This document shows positions 1 through 12,143 of a stretch of DNA of 46,056 nt, one piece after another; the first letter of the stretch is position 1; each line of letters opens with the position of its first letter. This DNA comes from Vibrio sinaloensis DSM 21326 (GTDB lineage: Bacteria; Pseudomonadota; Gammaproteobacteria; Enterobacterales; Vibrionaceae). The position numbers and the translations under genes are program-made. The stretch is taken from NCBI RefSeq assembly GCF_000189275.1, contig NZ_AEVT01000022.1, forward strand, positions 1 to 46,056, in the 5' to 3' direction. A model generated the notes under the pieces. That model worked only from the letters and a program-made list of their open reading frames with translations, was not told the origin of the DNA and searched no databases.

Positions 1-2928
<2,928 letters not shown>

Positions 2929-3080
2929 ATAAGGCTCAGCTATGTGCTCAATTAGTTTAAATATACAGTGATCTGTTAAATATATCGGATAAAGCGGGCA
3001 AAACTATAGGTATAGAGACAAAAAATGTGTGGCTTACGCCATAATCGCATTAATCTCACACAAATTTTCTCCAATCGATT

Positions 3081-3108
3081 AAAAAAGCCTCACACTATGG
3101 TGAGGCCT
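3081..3108 (-). terminator. Rho-independent terminator after asd2/usg
   Basis: A 7-bp perfect stem (GCCTCAC/GTGAGGC, 3087-3093 with 3100-3106) is followed on the minus strand by six Ts. It lies 24 bases past the stop of the dehydrogenase gene and separates it from fimV. Confidence 0.85.
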
Positions 3109-3131
3109 TGATAGTCATATCAGTAACGCAA

Positions 3132-4145
3132 TCAGTAGTAATCGCGAATCAGTACTTCAGCGATCTGTACCGCGTTGGTCGCCGCACCTTTACGTACGTT
3201 GTCAGCAACCACCCAAAGGTTAACCCCGCTATGATGACTAATATCGTTGCGAATGCGCCCAACCATTACATGATCTTTACCGCCTGCATCTCTCACTTGA
3301 GTTGGGAAGTCTTCACCTTGGAACACCTCAATACCATCAGTCTGCTCGAGAAGATTAATCACTTCTTGTGCATCAATCGGTGCACAAGTTTCTAGATGTA
3401 CCGCTTCAGCGTGACCGTAGAACACAGGGACTCGAACACAAGTTGGGTTTACAGTAATACCCGGATCGTTGAAGATTTTTTGTGTTTCCCAAACCATCTT
3501 CATTTCTTCACGTGTGTAGCCGTTTTCCATAAACTGATCAATTTGAGGGATACAGTTAAAAGCGATCTGCTGTGAAAACTGCTCATTTTCCGCTGGCAGA
3601 CCATTAAGAAGCTTGGCCGTTTGACCCGCTAACTCATCAATACCACCTTTGCCCGCACCGGAGACAGATTGATACGTCGAAACATTAATACGCTCGATAC
3701 CCACAGCATCATGAATCGGTTTCAGCGCAACTAGCATCTGAATCGTTGAACAGTTCGGGTTAGCAATGATATTACGGTTGCGGAACTCTGCTATCGCTTC
3801 CGGGTTCACTTCAGGAACGACAAGAGGAATGTCGTACTCGTAGCGGAACTGAGAGGTATTGTCGATCACGATTACCCCTTCGTCGGCAGCAATTGGCGCC
3901 CACTTTTCTGACAGTTCGCCACCAGCAGAAAACAGAGCAATATGAGCTTGCGACCAATCAAACTCTTCTACGTTTTGTACACGCACGGTTTTGCCATTGA
4001 AACGATAAGTCTTGCCAGCACTGCGCTCACTAGCGAGTAGAAAAATCTCACCGACTGGAAACTTGCGCTCTTGTAGCACTTCCAGAATCGTTTCACCCAC
4101 GGCGCCTGTCGCACCTAAAACAGCAACATTGTATTGTTGGCTCAT
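3132..4145 (-). CDS. asd: Aspartate-semialdehyde dehydrogenase, Usg/Asd2 type
   Basis: This 337-residue protein belongs to the ASADH family, which reduces aspartyl phosphate to aspartate semialdehyde with NADPH for lysine, threonine and methionine synthesis. The nucleotide-binding loop GATGAVG is at residues 11-17. The catalytic cysteine is Cys132 (NPNCSTIQ) and the expected active-site histidine is His245 (YGHAEAVH), so the catalytic set is present. Vibrios carry two ASADH genes; this copy, beside pdxB and fimV, corresponds to V. cholerae Asd2 and to the locus of E. coli usg. Its ATG overlaps the pdxB stop as ATGA, which implies translational coupling. Family is certain; which of the two copies is the main cellular enzyme cannot be told here. 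Confidence 0.92.
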   Translation of the reverse strand: MSQQYNVAVLGATGAVGETILEVLQERKFPVGEIFLLASERSAGKTYRFNGKTVRVQNVEEFDWSQAHIALFSAGGELSEKWAPIAADEGVIVIDNTSQFRYEYDIPLVVPEVNPEAIAEFRNRNIIANPNCSTIQMLVALKPIHDAVGIERINVSTYQSVSGAGKGGIDELAGQTAKLLNGLPAENEQFSQQIAFNCIPQIDQFMENGYTREEMKMVWETQKIFNDPGITVNPTCVRVPVFYGHAEAVHLETCAPIDAQEVINLLEQTDGIEVFQGEDFPTQVRDAGGKDHVMVGRIRNDISHHSGVNLWVVADNVRKGAATNAVQIAEVLIRDYY

Positions 4146-5275
4146 TGACTTACCTCAACCTTAAAACCTAACTTAGCTAGCGGTGTTAAGTGACAAGACT
4201 TACCACCGACTAGCGTGACAGCACTGTACTCACGACGGTCCCAGTAATTTTTTCGCATTAGGTCAAACGAACCCGGCTTACTGATTTCACGTCGGAACAA
4301 GGCGTCATCTTTACGCACATCATAGACCAGCTGCGTGATGTTGTGCAGCGTTGCTTCATCCCACTCTCTATCGAGGACCATTGTCGGCACAGGAGCGGTA
4401 GGCAGCAGGTCACTGGCATGCGCACGTAATTCATTACCTAGGAACTCGCAGTAACTGTTAAAGATCATTGTCGTTCCACGAGCTTTACCCTCCAAGCCAT
4501 AACCAGCCACATGAGGGGTTGCGAATGCTAGCAGAGGCAGAAGCTCCATATCAACCTCTGGTTCAAACTCAAACACGTCTAACGCCGCAATAAAACCATC
4601 ATTTTTCGCTAATCGCTGCTTTAGCGCCGTGTTATCAACGATAGGACCACGAGCAGCATTGATAAGGATTTGGTCACCCCTTAATTGCTCTAAGCGCGCA
4701 GCGTCGATAAGGTGATGCGTTGGGTAATCGCCTTCCCGAGTAATGGGGGTATGCAGCGTGATGATATCGGACTCTGCCAGCAGGGTGTCTAGTTCCGTGA
4801 ACTGGCGCGGATCGCCTGCCGTTTGCTTAGGGGGATCGTTGATCAGCACATTCAACCCAATCCCTTCAAGGCATTGTTGAAGGTAACTACCCACTTGACC
4901 GGCACCAATGATACCGACCGTCTTGTCAAAGACAGAAAAGCCATGTTGCTGAGCTAAAACCATCATGACGCTGAATGCGTACTCTGCCACACCAACTTTG
5001 TTGCAGCCTGGAGCTGCAGTAAAGAAAATCCCCTTCTCAGTCAGCAGCGCCTGATCAACATGATCCATACCTGCCGTCGCTGTACCGACAAACTTTAGCT
5101 TGTTGGCTTTAGAAATCAGTTGTTGGTTAACTTTTGTCACAGAACGAATCATCAAGGCATCGACATCGATAAGATCATCGGCGGTTAAGGTTCGACCGGG
5201 TTTTAAGACTACCTCTCCGAGCTGGCTAAAAAGCTGCTCAGCATAAGGCATGTTTTCATCAATTAGGATTTTCAT
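4142..5275 (-). CDS. pdxB: Erythronate-4-phosphate dehydrogenase
   Basis: At 377 residues this matches full-length PdxB, which oxidises 4-phospho-D-erythronate in the DXP-dependent pathway to pyridoxal phosphate. It is a D-2-hydroxyacid dehydrogenase: the dinucleotide fold GAGQVG is at 124-129, the substrate arginine region INAARGP has Arg209, acidic residues lie in DVFEFEPE (233-240), and the catalytic histidine is His255 in TPHVAGYG. The C-terminal part ([10 protein letters not shown] onward) is the PdxB-specific dimerisation extension. Its stop overlaps the start of the downstream ASADH gene by four bases, so the two form an operon. The ribosome-binding site before the ATG is weak. Confidence 0.96.
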   Translation of the reverse strand: MKILIDENMPYAEQLFSQLGEVVLKPGRTLTADDLIDVDALMIRSVTKVNQQLISKANKLKFVGTATAGMDHVDQALLTEKGIFFTAAPGCNKVGVAEYAFSVMMVLAQQHGFSVFDKTVGIIGAGQVGSYLQQCLEGIGLNVLINDPPKQTAGDPRQFTELDTLLAESDIITLHTPITREGDYPTHHLIDAARLEQLRGDQILINAARGPIVDNTALKQRLAKNDGFIAALDVFEFEPEVDMELLPLLAFATPHVAGYGLEGKARGTTMIFNSYCEFLGNELRAHASDLLPTAPVPTMVLDREWDEATLHNITQLVYDVRKDDALFRREISKPGSFDLMRKNYWDRREYSAVTLVGGKSCHLTPLAKLGFKVEVSQ

Positions 5276-5365
5276 GGCTTTTAATGCGTGACTAGAATGT
5301 GAAGTGGAATGAATTCATTGATTGTGCAGAAAAGCACTGCCAGTGTCGAGGTGAATGTCCTGGCA

Positions 5366-5395
5366 AAAGAAAAATGCCCGGCATATAGCCGGGCA
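5366..5395 (-). terminator. fabB (and FarS) terminator
   Basis: An 8-bp perfect stem (TGCCCGGC/GCCGGGCA) with a 5-base loop is followed on the minus strand by TTTTTCTTTT. It ends the fabB transcript about 126 bases past the stop codon. Confidence 0.88.
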
Positions 5396-5521
5396 ACGTT
5401 CCAGAACAAAAGGATCTTAACCCGCTCTCCATGGGTTAAAGTCTGCGTCTGTTCGATACATCGTTTCCACGATGTATCAAGCTCTGGAAACTGGATTGCC
5501 GAATACAATCGGCAAGTTCAG
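5366..5521 (-). ncRNA. farS: Structured fabB 3' UTR, probable FarS-type small RNA
   Basis: Between the fabB stop and its terminator the minus strand has three perfect inverted repeats followed by the terminator hairpin. These are 5496-5502 with 5509-5515, 5455-5463 with 5470-5478 (9 bp), 5417-5423 with 5433-5439, and 5375-5382 with 5388-5395. No convincing gene occupies the stretch. In V. cholerae a fatty-acid-regulated small RNA, FarS, is cut from the fabB 3' UTR by RNase E and represses fadE; I assign this by location and structure, not by sequence comparison. Exact ends are unknown, and the start at the fabB stop is an assumption. Confidence 0.55.
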
Positions 5522-6733
5522 TTAGCCTTGGTACTTCTTAATAACGAGTGTCGCGTTAGTACCACCAAAACCAAAACTGTTAGACATCACAGTCGTCAAT
5601 TCTACATCGCGTTTTTCTGTCACGATATCAAGACCTTGAGCTGCTTCGTCTAGATTCTCGACATTGATACTAGGTGCAACAAAGTTGTTCTCTAGCATCA
5701 GTGTTGAGTAAATTGCTTCATGAACGCCAGCTGCACCAAGTGCATGGCCAGTCATTGCTTTTGTTGCTGAAATAGCAGGGCTGCTTGCGCCAAATAGCTC
5801 TTGAATTGCACCAAGCTCTTTCACATCACCAACTGGCGTAGAGGTACCGTGAGTATTGATGTAATCGATGCCATCAACATCTTGCATCGCCATCTTCATA
5901 CAACGAACCGCACCTTCACCAGATGGCGCAACCATGTCGTAACCATCTGACGTCGCGCCGTAACCTACGATTTCACCGTAAATTTTTGCACCACGTGCTA
6001 GTGCATGCTCTAGCTCTTCGATAACTAGCATGCCGCCGCCACCAGAAATAACAAAACCGTCACGGTCCGCATCGTAAGTACGTGATGCTTTATCTGGTGT
6101 TTCATTGTATTTGGTTGATAGTGCACCCATGGCATCAAACATCATAGTTTGTGACCAATCAAGCTCTTCACCACCGCCAGCAAACACGATGTCTTGTTTG
6201 CCTAGCTGGATCAGCTCCATTGCGTGGCCGATACAGTGTGCTGATGTCGCACAAGCTGAGCTCATTGAGTAGTTAACGCCGCGAATCTTGAATGGTGTTG
6301 CAAGACAAGCTGACACGGTTGAAGACATAGTACGAGGTACCATGTATGGACCAACACGCTTCACGCCCTTCGCTCGCATAGTATCTACCGCCAGAGCTTG
6401 GTTTAATGCAGAAGCACCACCTGAACCTGCAACGATACCTGTGCGCTCATTCGACACTTGCTCTTCAGTCAGGCCAGAGTCTTCGATTGCTTGCTGCATT
6501 GATAGGTATGCATACGCCGCCGCATCACCCATAAAGCGCATCTGTTTGCGATCAATGTGCTCTGCTGGGTTGATTTTAAGATCACCCCAAACCTGAGAAC
6601 GTAGACCTTGCTCTTTAAACTGCTCAGAAGCAGTAATACCAGATTGACCTTGTTGTAGAGACGCTAAAACTTCTTCGACGTTGTTACCGATACTTGAAAC
6701 AATACCCATACCGGTGATTACGACACGTTTCAT
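5522..6733 (-). CDS. fabB: Beta-ketoacyl-ACP synthase I
   Basis: FabB (403 residues) condenses acyl-ACP with malonyl-ACP and is needed to elongate unsaturated fatty acids. The Cys-His-His triad of the family is present as Cys161 (SSACATSAH), His295 (NTHGTSTP) and His330 (KAMTGHALG), with Lys325 nearby and the glycine-rich C-terminus [10 protein letters not shown]. An AGGA ribosome-binding site sits eight bases before the ATG. It is divergent from mnmC as in E. coli. A candidate FadR half-site lies about 60 bases upstream, and the 3' UTR probably yields a regulatory RNA, so the gene may both receive and send fatty-acid signals. Confidence 0.97.
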   Translation of the reverse strand: MKRVVITGMGIVSSIGNNVEEVLASLQQGQSGITASEQFKEQGLRSQVWGDLKINPAEHIDRKQMRFMGDAAAYAYLSMQQAIEDSGLTEEQVSNERTGIVAGSGGASALNQALAVDTMRAKGVKRVGPYMVPRTMSSTVSACLATPFKIRGVNYSMSSACATSAHCIGHAMELIQLGKQDIVFAGGGEELDWSQTMMFDAMGALSTKYNETPDKASRTYDADRDGFVISGGGGMLVIEELEHALARGAKIYGEIVGYGATSDGYDMVAPSGEGAVRCMKMAMQDVDGIDYINTHGTSTPVGDVKELGAIQELFGASSPAISATKAMTGHALGAAGVHEAIYSTLMLENNFVAPSINVENLDEAAQGLDIVTEKRDVELTTVMSNSFGFGGTNATLVIKKYQG

Positions 6734-6788
6734 TATGACATTCCTATAATTCTAAATTCCGCTAGATGATAACTAAGTTACTTCTGAA

Positions 6789-6805
6789 AAGTGGTCAGCT
6801 TTCCC
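6789..6805 (-). promoter_or_regulatory. Possible FadR half-operator upstream of fabB
   Basis: AAGTGGTC at 6789-6796 matches seven of eight bases of one FadR half-site (AACTGGTC), but the opposite half (GCTTTCCC) does not match. The position, roughly 60 bases before the fabB ATG, suits an activator. FadR is known to activate fabB in related bacteria. Only weak support from sequence. Confidence 0.28.
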
Positions 6806-6860
6806 ATAAATCCGTACAATCGCATCAACTTTATTGCCTTTATCACAAAAATCTGACGCT

Positions 6861-8879
6861 ATGACCTCGATTACCAATGCTCAACTTGGCTGGAATGAAG
6901 CTGGAACCCCAGTTTCTGACCAATTCGATGACGTTTACTTCTCCAACGTAAACGGCCTTGAAGAAACTCGTTACGTGTTTTTGCAACAAAATCATCTCCC
7001 ACAAAGATGGCAACAATTTGACCAACGTCGGTTTGTGATTGGTGAAACAGGGTTTGGCACCGGACTTAACTTTCTCGCCGTATGGCAGTGGTTTAATCAA
7101 TTTAGACAACAAAACCCAGATGCACCGCTCAAAGAGTTACATTTTGTAAGTTTTGAGAAGTACCCCCTAAGTAGAGAGGATTTGGTTAAGGCTCATCAAG
7201 CTTGGCCAGAACTAGCCCAATTGGCGGAGCAGCTCCAATCCCACTACCCAATTGCCGTACCTGAATGCCATCGAATCGTGTTGGAAAACGGTGCGATCAC
7301 ACTCGATCTGTGGTTTGGTGATATCAAAGACTGCATGCCAAAAGTTCCAGTCACCGAGCAGGGCTTAATCGACGCATGGTTTTTAGATGGTTTCGCCCCA
7401 AGCAAAAACCCAGAGATGTGGAACCAAGAGTTGTTCAATAACATGGCAAGACTGGCGAAAGATCAATGCTCTTGCGCCACCTTCACTGCCGCGGGTTTTG
7501 TCCGTCGAGGATTAATTGAAGCGGGTTTCGCAATGCAAAAAGTCAAAGGCTTTGGCACCAAGCGCGAAATGATCGCGGGTCGTTACACAAATCAACACCC
7601 ATACTCGAACATCAAACCTTGGTTCCATCGCCAAGCGAGCCATTCCTCCGAATCAATTGCCATTATCGGCGGCGGAATCGCCAGTGCGACCTTGGCAAAA
7701 ACACTATTGCGTCGTGGCAAGTCGGTCACTTTGTACTGTCAGGATACACAAGCCGCTCAAGGCGCATCCGGTAATCGTCAAGGCGCGGTATACCCCTTGC
7801 TAAATGGCGCCCATAGCGGTGTCTCACGTGTATTTGCCCCCGCCTTCCTGTTTGCACGACAGTTCATTGACCAAGCTGCCGAGCATATTAGCTTCGACCA
7901 CGATTGGTGTGGCGTGACTCAATTGATGTGGGATGAAACATCGCAAACCAAACTGGAAAAAATGCTGACGGGCAACTTTGACCCGCAACTTATCCATAAG
8001 CGTTCCGCGCAGCAAACCAGCGAAGCCATTGGCTTGCCTATTGATCTAGAAAGCGTCCACTACCCGCTTGCAGGCTGGCTATGCCCAGCTCAGCTGACAA
8101 AAGGGTTATTTGACGACATGCTGAAAAGCAATCTATTTAACGCTTACTTTGACTGTAAAGTTGAGCAGCTAGATTGGGACGAAGTATCGAATTTTTGGCA
8201 GATTAAGGCAGGCGATCAATCGTTCCGTCACGACACAGTAATCGTCGCCAACGGCCATCAATTTGATGAGTTGAGCCAAACCAGTAAGTTACCACTGGGT
8301 AAAGTGAAAGGCCAAGTCAGCCACGCCCCAACCACAGAAACACTCAAAAAACTCAGTTCAGTACTGTGTTACGACGGCTACATGACCCCGGTCAATCCAA
8401 ACAACCAGCATCACTGCATTGGTGCGAGCTACGATCGCAGCCACTTGGACTATCAGTTTGATCCGCAAGCTCAACGAGAAAATTCGCAGAAACTGGTGAA
8501 CTGTGTCCCGAACCAAAATTGGCCTCAAGACGTCGATACAACGGGCGAGCAATCTCGACAGGGTATCCGCTGCGTAAGTCGGGATCACTTACCATTTATT
8601 GGAGAAGTCGGCCAATTTGAGAATATCCTAGAACAATATAAAGACTTGGTGAACACGCCAGATGATCAAGCCCCTAGCATCGCTCAATACCCAAACCTGT
8701 TCTGTTTCCTCGGTCTGGGCTCGCGTGGCCTAAGCTCAGCGCCTTTACTAGCGGAAACGCTCGCTTCTCAGATCTGTGGCGATCCTATGCCATTACCTGT
8801 CGATGTACTTGAAGCATTGCACCCAAGCCGAATGTGGGTGAGAAAGCTGAAGAAAGGTAAATCGATTACCGAGCTATAA
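6861..8879 (+). CDS. mnmC: Bifunctional tRNA U34 methylaminomethyl enzyme MnmC
   Basis: MnmC finishes the mnm5s2U modification at the wobble base of several tRNAs. The N-terminal methyltransferase half has the SAM loop [15 protein letters not shown] and the [17 protein letters not shown] motif. The C-terminal FAD oxidase half starts with [21 protein letters not shown] and ends with the [11 protein letters not shown] segment; it removes the carboxymethyl group. An in-frame TTG at 6834 would add nine residues, but I choose the ATG at 6861 because the sequence after it ([21 protein letters not shown]) aligns with the usual MnmC N-terminus. The product is then 672 residues. It is divergent from fabB and ends at a shared terminator. 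Confidence 0.95.
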   Translation: MTSITNAQLGWNEAGTPVSDQFDDVYFSNVNGLEETRYVFLQQNHLPQRWQQFDQRRFVIGETGFGTGLNFLAVWQWFNQFRQQNPDAPLKELHFVSFEKYPLSREDLVKAHQAWPELAQLAEQLQSHYPIAVPECHRIVLENGAITLDLWFGDIKDCMPKVPVTEQGLIDAWFLDGFAPSKNPEMWNQELFNNMARLAKDQCSCATFTAAGFVRRGLIEAGFAMQKVKGFGTKREMIAGRYTNQHPYSNIKPWFHRQASHSSESIAIIGGGIASATLAKTLLRRGKSVTLYCQDTQAAQGASGNRQGAVYPLLNGAHSGVSRVFAPAFLFARQFIDQAAEHISFDHDWCGVTQLMWDETSQTKLEKMLTGNFDPQLIHKRSAQQTSEAIGLPIDLESVHYPLAGWLCPAQLTKGLFDDMLKSNLFNAYFDCKVEQLDWDEVSNFWQIKAGDQSFRHDTVIVANGHQFDELSQTSKLPLGKVKGQVSHAPTTETLKKLSSVLCYDGYMTPVNPNNQHHCIGASYDRSHLDYQFDPQAQRENSQKLVNCVPNQNWPQDVDTTGEQSRQGIRCVSRDHLPFIGEVGQFENILEQYKDLVNTPDDQAPSIAQYPNLFCFLGLGSRGLSSAPLLAETLASQICGDPMPLPVDVLEALHPSRMWVRKLKKGKSITEL

Positions 8880-8884
8880 CCAAA

Positions 8885-8912
8885 AAGGAACGCTAAGCGT
8901 TCCTTTTTTTTT
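8885..8912. terminator. Bidirectional terminator between mnmC and flavin reductase gene
   Basis: The stem GGAACGC/GCGTTCC (8887-8893 with 8897-8903) has a 3-base loop, nine Ts on the plus-strand side and five As on the other. It can end transcription of both converging genes. Confidence 0.9.
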
Positions 8913-8915
8913 GGT

Positions 8916-9443
8916 TTATTTCGCGAGTTCACGCACTATTTGCATGACCTGCTGAGCGATGTCTTGATCGCGGAATGCTCCCGTTTCTAAATCAAAACTG
9001 TCATAAAAACTCGCGACAGAGAGTGAAGCTTTTACTTGCGCGCCAAAATATGGTGCTGACGCAAGTGCCGCGGCTAGAACCGTTTGGGCACCACCAGGGC
9101 CTGGCGACGTTGAAAGATATACGGCAGGTTTGTTTTGGTAAACATTGCGGTCAATTCGACTTGCCCAGTCAAACAAGTTTTTGTAAGCCGCTGGGTAAGA
9201 GCCATTGTGTTCGGCATAAGAGATAACAAGCGCGTCAGCGTCGGCTAAATCGGCAAGGAAAGCTTTGGCACCTTCGGCTTGACCAATCTCTTTCTCTTTG
9301 TCTTCGCTAAAGATTGGTACTGAGTACTGATTCAAATCCAACACTTTCACTTCAGCACCTTCTACAAGGCTCGCTGCGTAAGTCGCCAGTGTTTTATTGA
9401 TTGAGGTTGAACTTGTGGATGCACCGAATGCGACAATTTTCAT
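8916..9443 (-). CDS. NADPH-dependent FMN reductase family protein
   Basis: This 175-residue protein has the flavodoxin-like fold of the NADPH-dependent FMN reductase/ArsH family. The phosphate-binding loop FGASTSSTSINK is at residues 6-17. The second flavin contact SYAEHNGSYPAAYKNLFDW is near 95-113, and the STSPGPGGAQTVLA loop is near 131-144. Such proteins transfer electrons from NAD(P)H to FMN or quinones in the cytoplasm; the natural substrate cannot be read from sequence. A good AAAGGAAA ribosome-binding site precedes the ATG. It stands alone on the minus strand between mnmC and yfcL and is not part of the E. coli version of this block. Confidence 0.85.
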   Translation of the reverse strand: MKIVAFGASTSSTSINKTLATYAASLVEGAEVKVLDLNQYSVPIFSEDKEKEIGQAEGAKAFLADLADADALVISYAEHNGSYPAAYKNLFDWASRIDRNVYQNKPAVYLSTSPGPGGAQTVLAAALASAPYFGAQVKASLSVASFYDSFDLETGAFRDQDIAQQVMQIVRELAK

Positions 9444-9521
9444 GATCTGTTTCCTTTCACTCTCTTTGGCTGTGGTCTTAGATTAGCCAAGCGCGATTTT
9501 GTCAACAAGCATAAAAATACA

Positions 9522-9554
9522 AAGGGGTTGTTCGAATATTTCGAACAACCCCTT
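9522..9554 (-). terminator. Long perfect hairpin after yfcL, likely terminator
   Basis: A 15-bp perfect inverted repeat with a 3-base spacer lies 20 bases past the yfcL stop. On the minus strand it is followed by TTTGTATTTTTATG, a broken T tract. It most likely ends yfcL, but its length and symmetry are unusual for a simple terminator. Confidence 0.7.
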
Positions 9555-9573
9555 ATTCATCTACAAAGAAAAA

Positions 9574-9837
9574 CTAAGCCTGATTGACTAGCTCCAACCA
9601 TAGGTCATTGACGATAACGCGATCGGCGGGCGTCAGTTCAGAGCGTGCGGCTTCTAGGCTGGCTTCAATACGAGACTTCAGCACATCAATATCGTTAATC
9701 TCTTCTTCTTCACATGCTGCCGCAGAGAGAGAAATGTGTCCACGCAGATAGCCACCTGCGAACAATTCATCGTCTGATGCCGAGCTAATTCGTGCGTCAA
9801 TTAACTCTAACAACTTCTCTTCAAATTCAATAATCAT
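9574..9837 (-). CDS. yfcL: YfcL family protein
   Basis: This 87-residue acidic protein has no membrane segment or known catalytic motif. It is predicted to be helical, with EFEEKLLELIDARISSASDDELFAGGYLRGHISLS at the N-terminus. Size and content fit YfcL, and the position between mnmC and epmC is the same as in E. coli. The molecular function of YfcL is unknown. It appears to be a single-gene unit ending at the long hairpin. Confidence 0.82.
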   Translation of the reverse strand: MIIEFEEKLLELIDARISSASDDELFAGGYLRGHISLSAAACEEEEINDIDVLKSRIEASLEAARSELTPADRVIVNDLWLELVNQA

Positions 9838-9994
9838 GATGGTGCTTCGCCTAACTCAGTTTGCATCTCAAAAAGAATGCTGAAGCTTCTCACATTGAGA
9901 ATACGAACGCAAACCCTATATGTAGCAAGGCTTGAGAGTATGGCACGCGGTGTGCAATTCCCCTTACATGCTCACTAAAAACCGAGGAATCACA

Positions 9995-12133
9995 ATGAAA
10001 ATGAACTCTATCCTCAAAGAGGTAATCCTATCAGCAGGCGTCAGTTGTTATGTTCCGGTCAGTCTAGCTGGAACCCCCTTTACCGATTGCCCAACGGAAG
10101 CTTTTTTAATTCAGAACCCTTCTGGTTTCCCTGTAGCTTACGGCGTCAATATCGATTTGGGCAGTTACATCACCATGAGCTCTAACCTAGGCAGCGCGAA
10201 AATCAATGCTATCGGTTACAGTCAGCACGACGATTTCATTTATGGCTGGGATTACGGCGCAAAATCTTTAGCCAAAATCGATGCAACCTTCACTAAGTAT
10301 GCGCTCGCAGTCAGTAGACCATCTGGTGCACCAGAGTCTATCTATGTTGGGGATGTCGCTCTTTCTGAAAACGCTTGGTACGGGTACCGTCCGGGTAATG
10401 GTTTGTACCGCATTGACTTAGATAGTCTTGACATGGAGTTAGTCGCCGATAGTAATCAGTTCGGCAGCCCTGCTATATTTGACATCGCATTCCACCCCGA
10501 TAATGGCTTAGCCTACTCTATCGACGCAAATGGGTACCTTTGGGAAATCAATGTCGCTAACGGAACTTCGCAAGCGCTTAATCAAATTCTGGATAAATCC
10601 CAATTAGGCTACAAACTCACTTTCGGTGCGATTTATTTTGATGTTGATGGCAATCTCTACGGCAGTAACAACAGTAACGGTTACGTGTTTCGTGTCACGC
10701 TCAACGGCAATAACTCCAGCGCCGCGTTTTTTGCCTATGGCCCTTCAAGTAATTCGAATGATGGTGCACGCTGCGCGTTAGCGCCTGTGGAAGCAAGCGA
10801 GTACACAGACTTTGGTGACGCTCCTGATAGCTATAAAACCTCATACGCTCAGCTCGGTGCGCGACACGGACTTTCTGACTTAAAACTCGGCTTACTTGTC
10901 GACGGTGAAACCGATGGCAGCCCCTACCCACTCAGCGATGACCTGTCAGATGGTTCCGATGACGATGATGGCATCCAATTCCCAGTACCCGTTCAAGTCG
11001 GTCAAACCAGCAAAATTATCGCGACTGTGAATGGCGCAACAGCGAACTCACGTCTGAATGCGTGGATTGATTTCGATCGCGATGGGACTTTTGAAGAGGA
11101 TGAGCTAATTATCCAAGACCAGTCGGTCGACGAAAACACCGGCGACCTGTTCTTCTCTGTCCCAACATGGGCGGAGGTCGGCCAAACTTGGGCACGCTTC
11201 AGGCTGTCCAACACTGCGGGCATCGGGCCTTCGGGCGGTGTACCGGCTGGCGAGGTAGAAGACTATCAAATCGACATTACGGAGAGTGGCGTTGTTACGG
11301 AAACGTATCCGACTGGCGCGTCGTATGTCACTTTTGCTTATGAAGACCAATACCCGCTCGTTGGCGACTACGATATGAATGACGTGCTAATGAACGTCAA
11401 GTTCACAGAATATCAGCTTGATGAACAGGTCATCCGCCTAAAAATAGAAGGACAGATCGCGGCGTTGGGCGGCGATAACCGCTCTGGTTTTGCCATCCGC
11501 CTTCCAGATGTGGCACGGAGTGATGTCAAAGAGGATTCAATCGAACTGACGATCAATAACTCGGTATCGAACGCTGTCGTCTTAGAGCAAGGAACAAATG
11601 ACGCGGTACTCATCATTCATGAAGATCTCTGGGATATTACCGAAGCTGGCGAGGCAGAAAACTGCACCATGTTCCGCACTCAAGTAGACTGTGGCACCAG
11701 CTATCGTCCAACTTGGCAACTCACTCTGTCACTCAAAAATGCGGTCGACAACAGTGCTATGCCAGCCTTCCCATATGACCCATTCATCTTTGCGGCTCCC
11801 GGCCATTATTACGGTGAGGTCGGCTTGGAAGTGTCTGGCGGCCATCCTGGAAGGGGGTTAGAGATCCATCTCAAAAACAAAGCTCCCACCAGCAAGTTCA
11901 ATACGGCGTACAAATCAAAAGGAGTAGACGCTTCATCAGGTAATACCCACTACCACAACAGTAATGGTTTACCTTGGGCGATTGAAATTCCTATGACATG
12001 GAAACACCCGTTAGAACAAACCAACATCCTAGAAGCCTACAGCCAATTCGCTGGGTTTGCTCAAGATAGCTCTGGAGCAACCAACGCAACTTGGTATACC
12101 GAGCCTAACTCAAACAACATCTACAACGATTAA
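9995..12133 (+). CDS. Secreted LruC/GEVED domain protein
   Basis: I take the ATG at 9995 because a CGAGGA ribosome-binding site precedes it and a signal peptide follows (MKMNSILKEVILSAGVSCYVPVSLAG), giving 712 residues. About 27-265 resembles the beta-propeller-like domain called DUF6923 (FHPDNGLAYSIDANGYLWEI). About 270-425 is a GEVED domain, from DFGDAPDSY through DDDGIQF to PAGEVEDYQIDI. About 435-712 is an LruC/DUF4842 domain beginning YPTGASYVTFAYEDQYPLVG, with the acidic DYDMNDVL motif. These are surface or secreted proteins of unknown role; the Asp-rich segments suggest calcium binding. A lipoprotein gene follows ten bases downstream with its own ribosome-binding site, so the two are probably one operon. 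Confidence 0.85.
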   Translation: MKMNSILKEVILSAGVSCYVPVSLAGTPFTDCPTEAFLIQNPSGFPVAYGVNIDLGSYITMSSNLGSAKINAIGYSQHDDFIYGWDYGAKSLAKIDATFTKYALAVSRPSGAPESIYVGDVALSENAWYGYRPGNGLYRIDLDSLDMELVADSNQFGSPAIFDIAFHPDNGLAYSIDANGYLWEINVANGTSQALNQILDKSQLGYKLTFGAIYFDVDGNLYGSNNSNGYVFRVTLNGNNSSAAFFAYGPSSNSNDGARCALAPVEASEYTDFGDAPDSYKTSYAQLGARHGLSDLKLGLLVDGETDGSPYPLSDDLSDGSDDDDGIQFPVPVQVGQTSKIIATVNGATANSRLNAWIDFDRDGTFEEDELIIQDQSVDENTGDLFFSVPTWAEVGQTWARFRLSNTAGIGPSGGVPAGEVEDYQIDITESGVVTETYPTGASYVTFAYEDQYPLVGDYDMNDVLMNVKFTEYQLDEQVIRLKIEGQIAALGGDNRSGFAIRLPDVARSDVKEDSIELTINNSVSNAVVLEQGTNDAVLIIHEDLWDITEAGEAENCTMFRTQVDCGTSYRPTWQLTLSLKNAVDNSAMPAFPYDPFIFAAPGHYYGEVGLEVSGGHPGRGLEIHLKNKAPTSKFNTAYKSKGVDASSGNTHYHNSNGLPWAIEIPMTWKHPLEQTNILEAYSQFAGFAQDSSGATNATWYTEPNSNNIYND

Positions 12134-12143
12134 GGAGAGTACG

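Noticed and set aside
3108..3395. Plus-strand frame of 95 residues over the asd terminator and 3' end
   Set aside because: It begins inside the terminator hairpin and is antisense to a well-conserved gene.
5281..5653. Two small frames on opposite strands between pdxB and fabB
   Set aside because: They run through the fabB 3' UTR hairpins and terminator, one continues into antisense of fabB, and neither product resembles a protein family.
12057..12143. Longer start of the lipoprotein gene overlapping the LruC gene
   Set aside because: It would place 29 residues before the lipoprotein signal; the internal ATG at 12144 has a strong ribosome-binding site and a proper lipobox.
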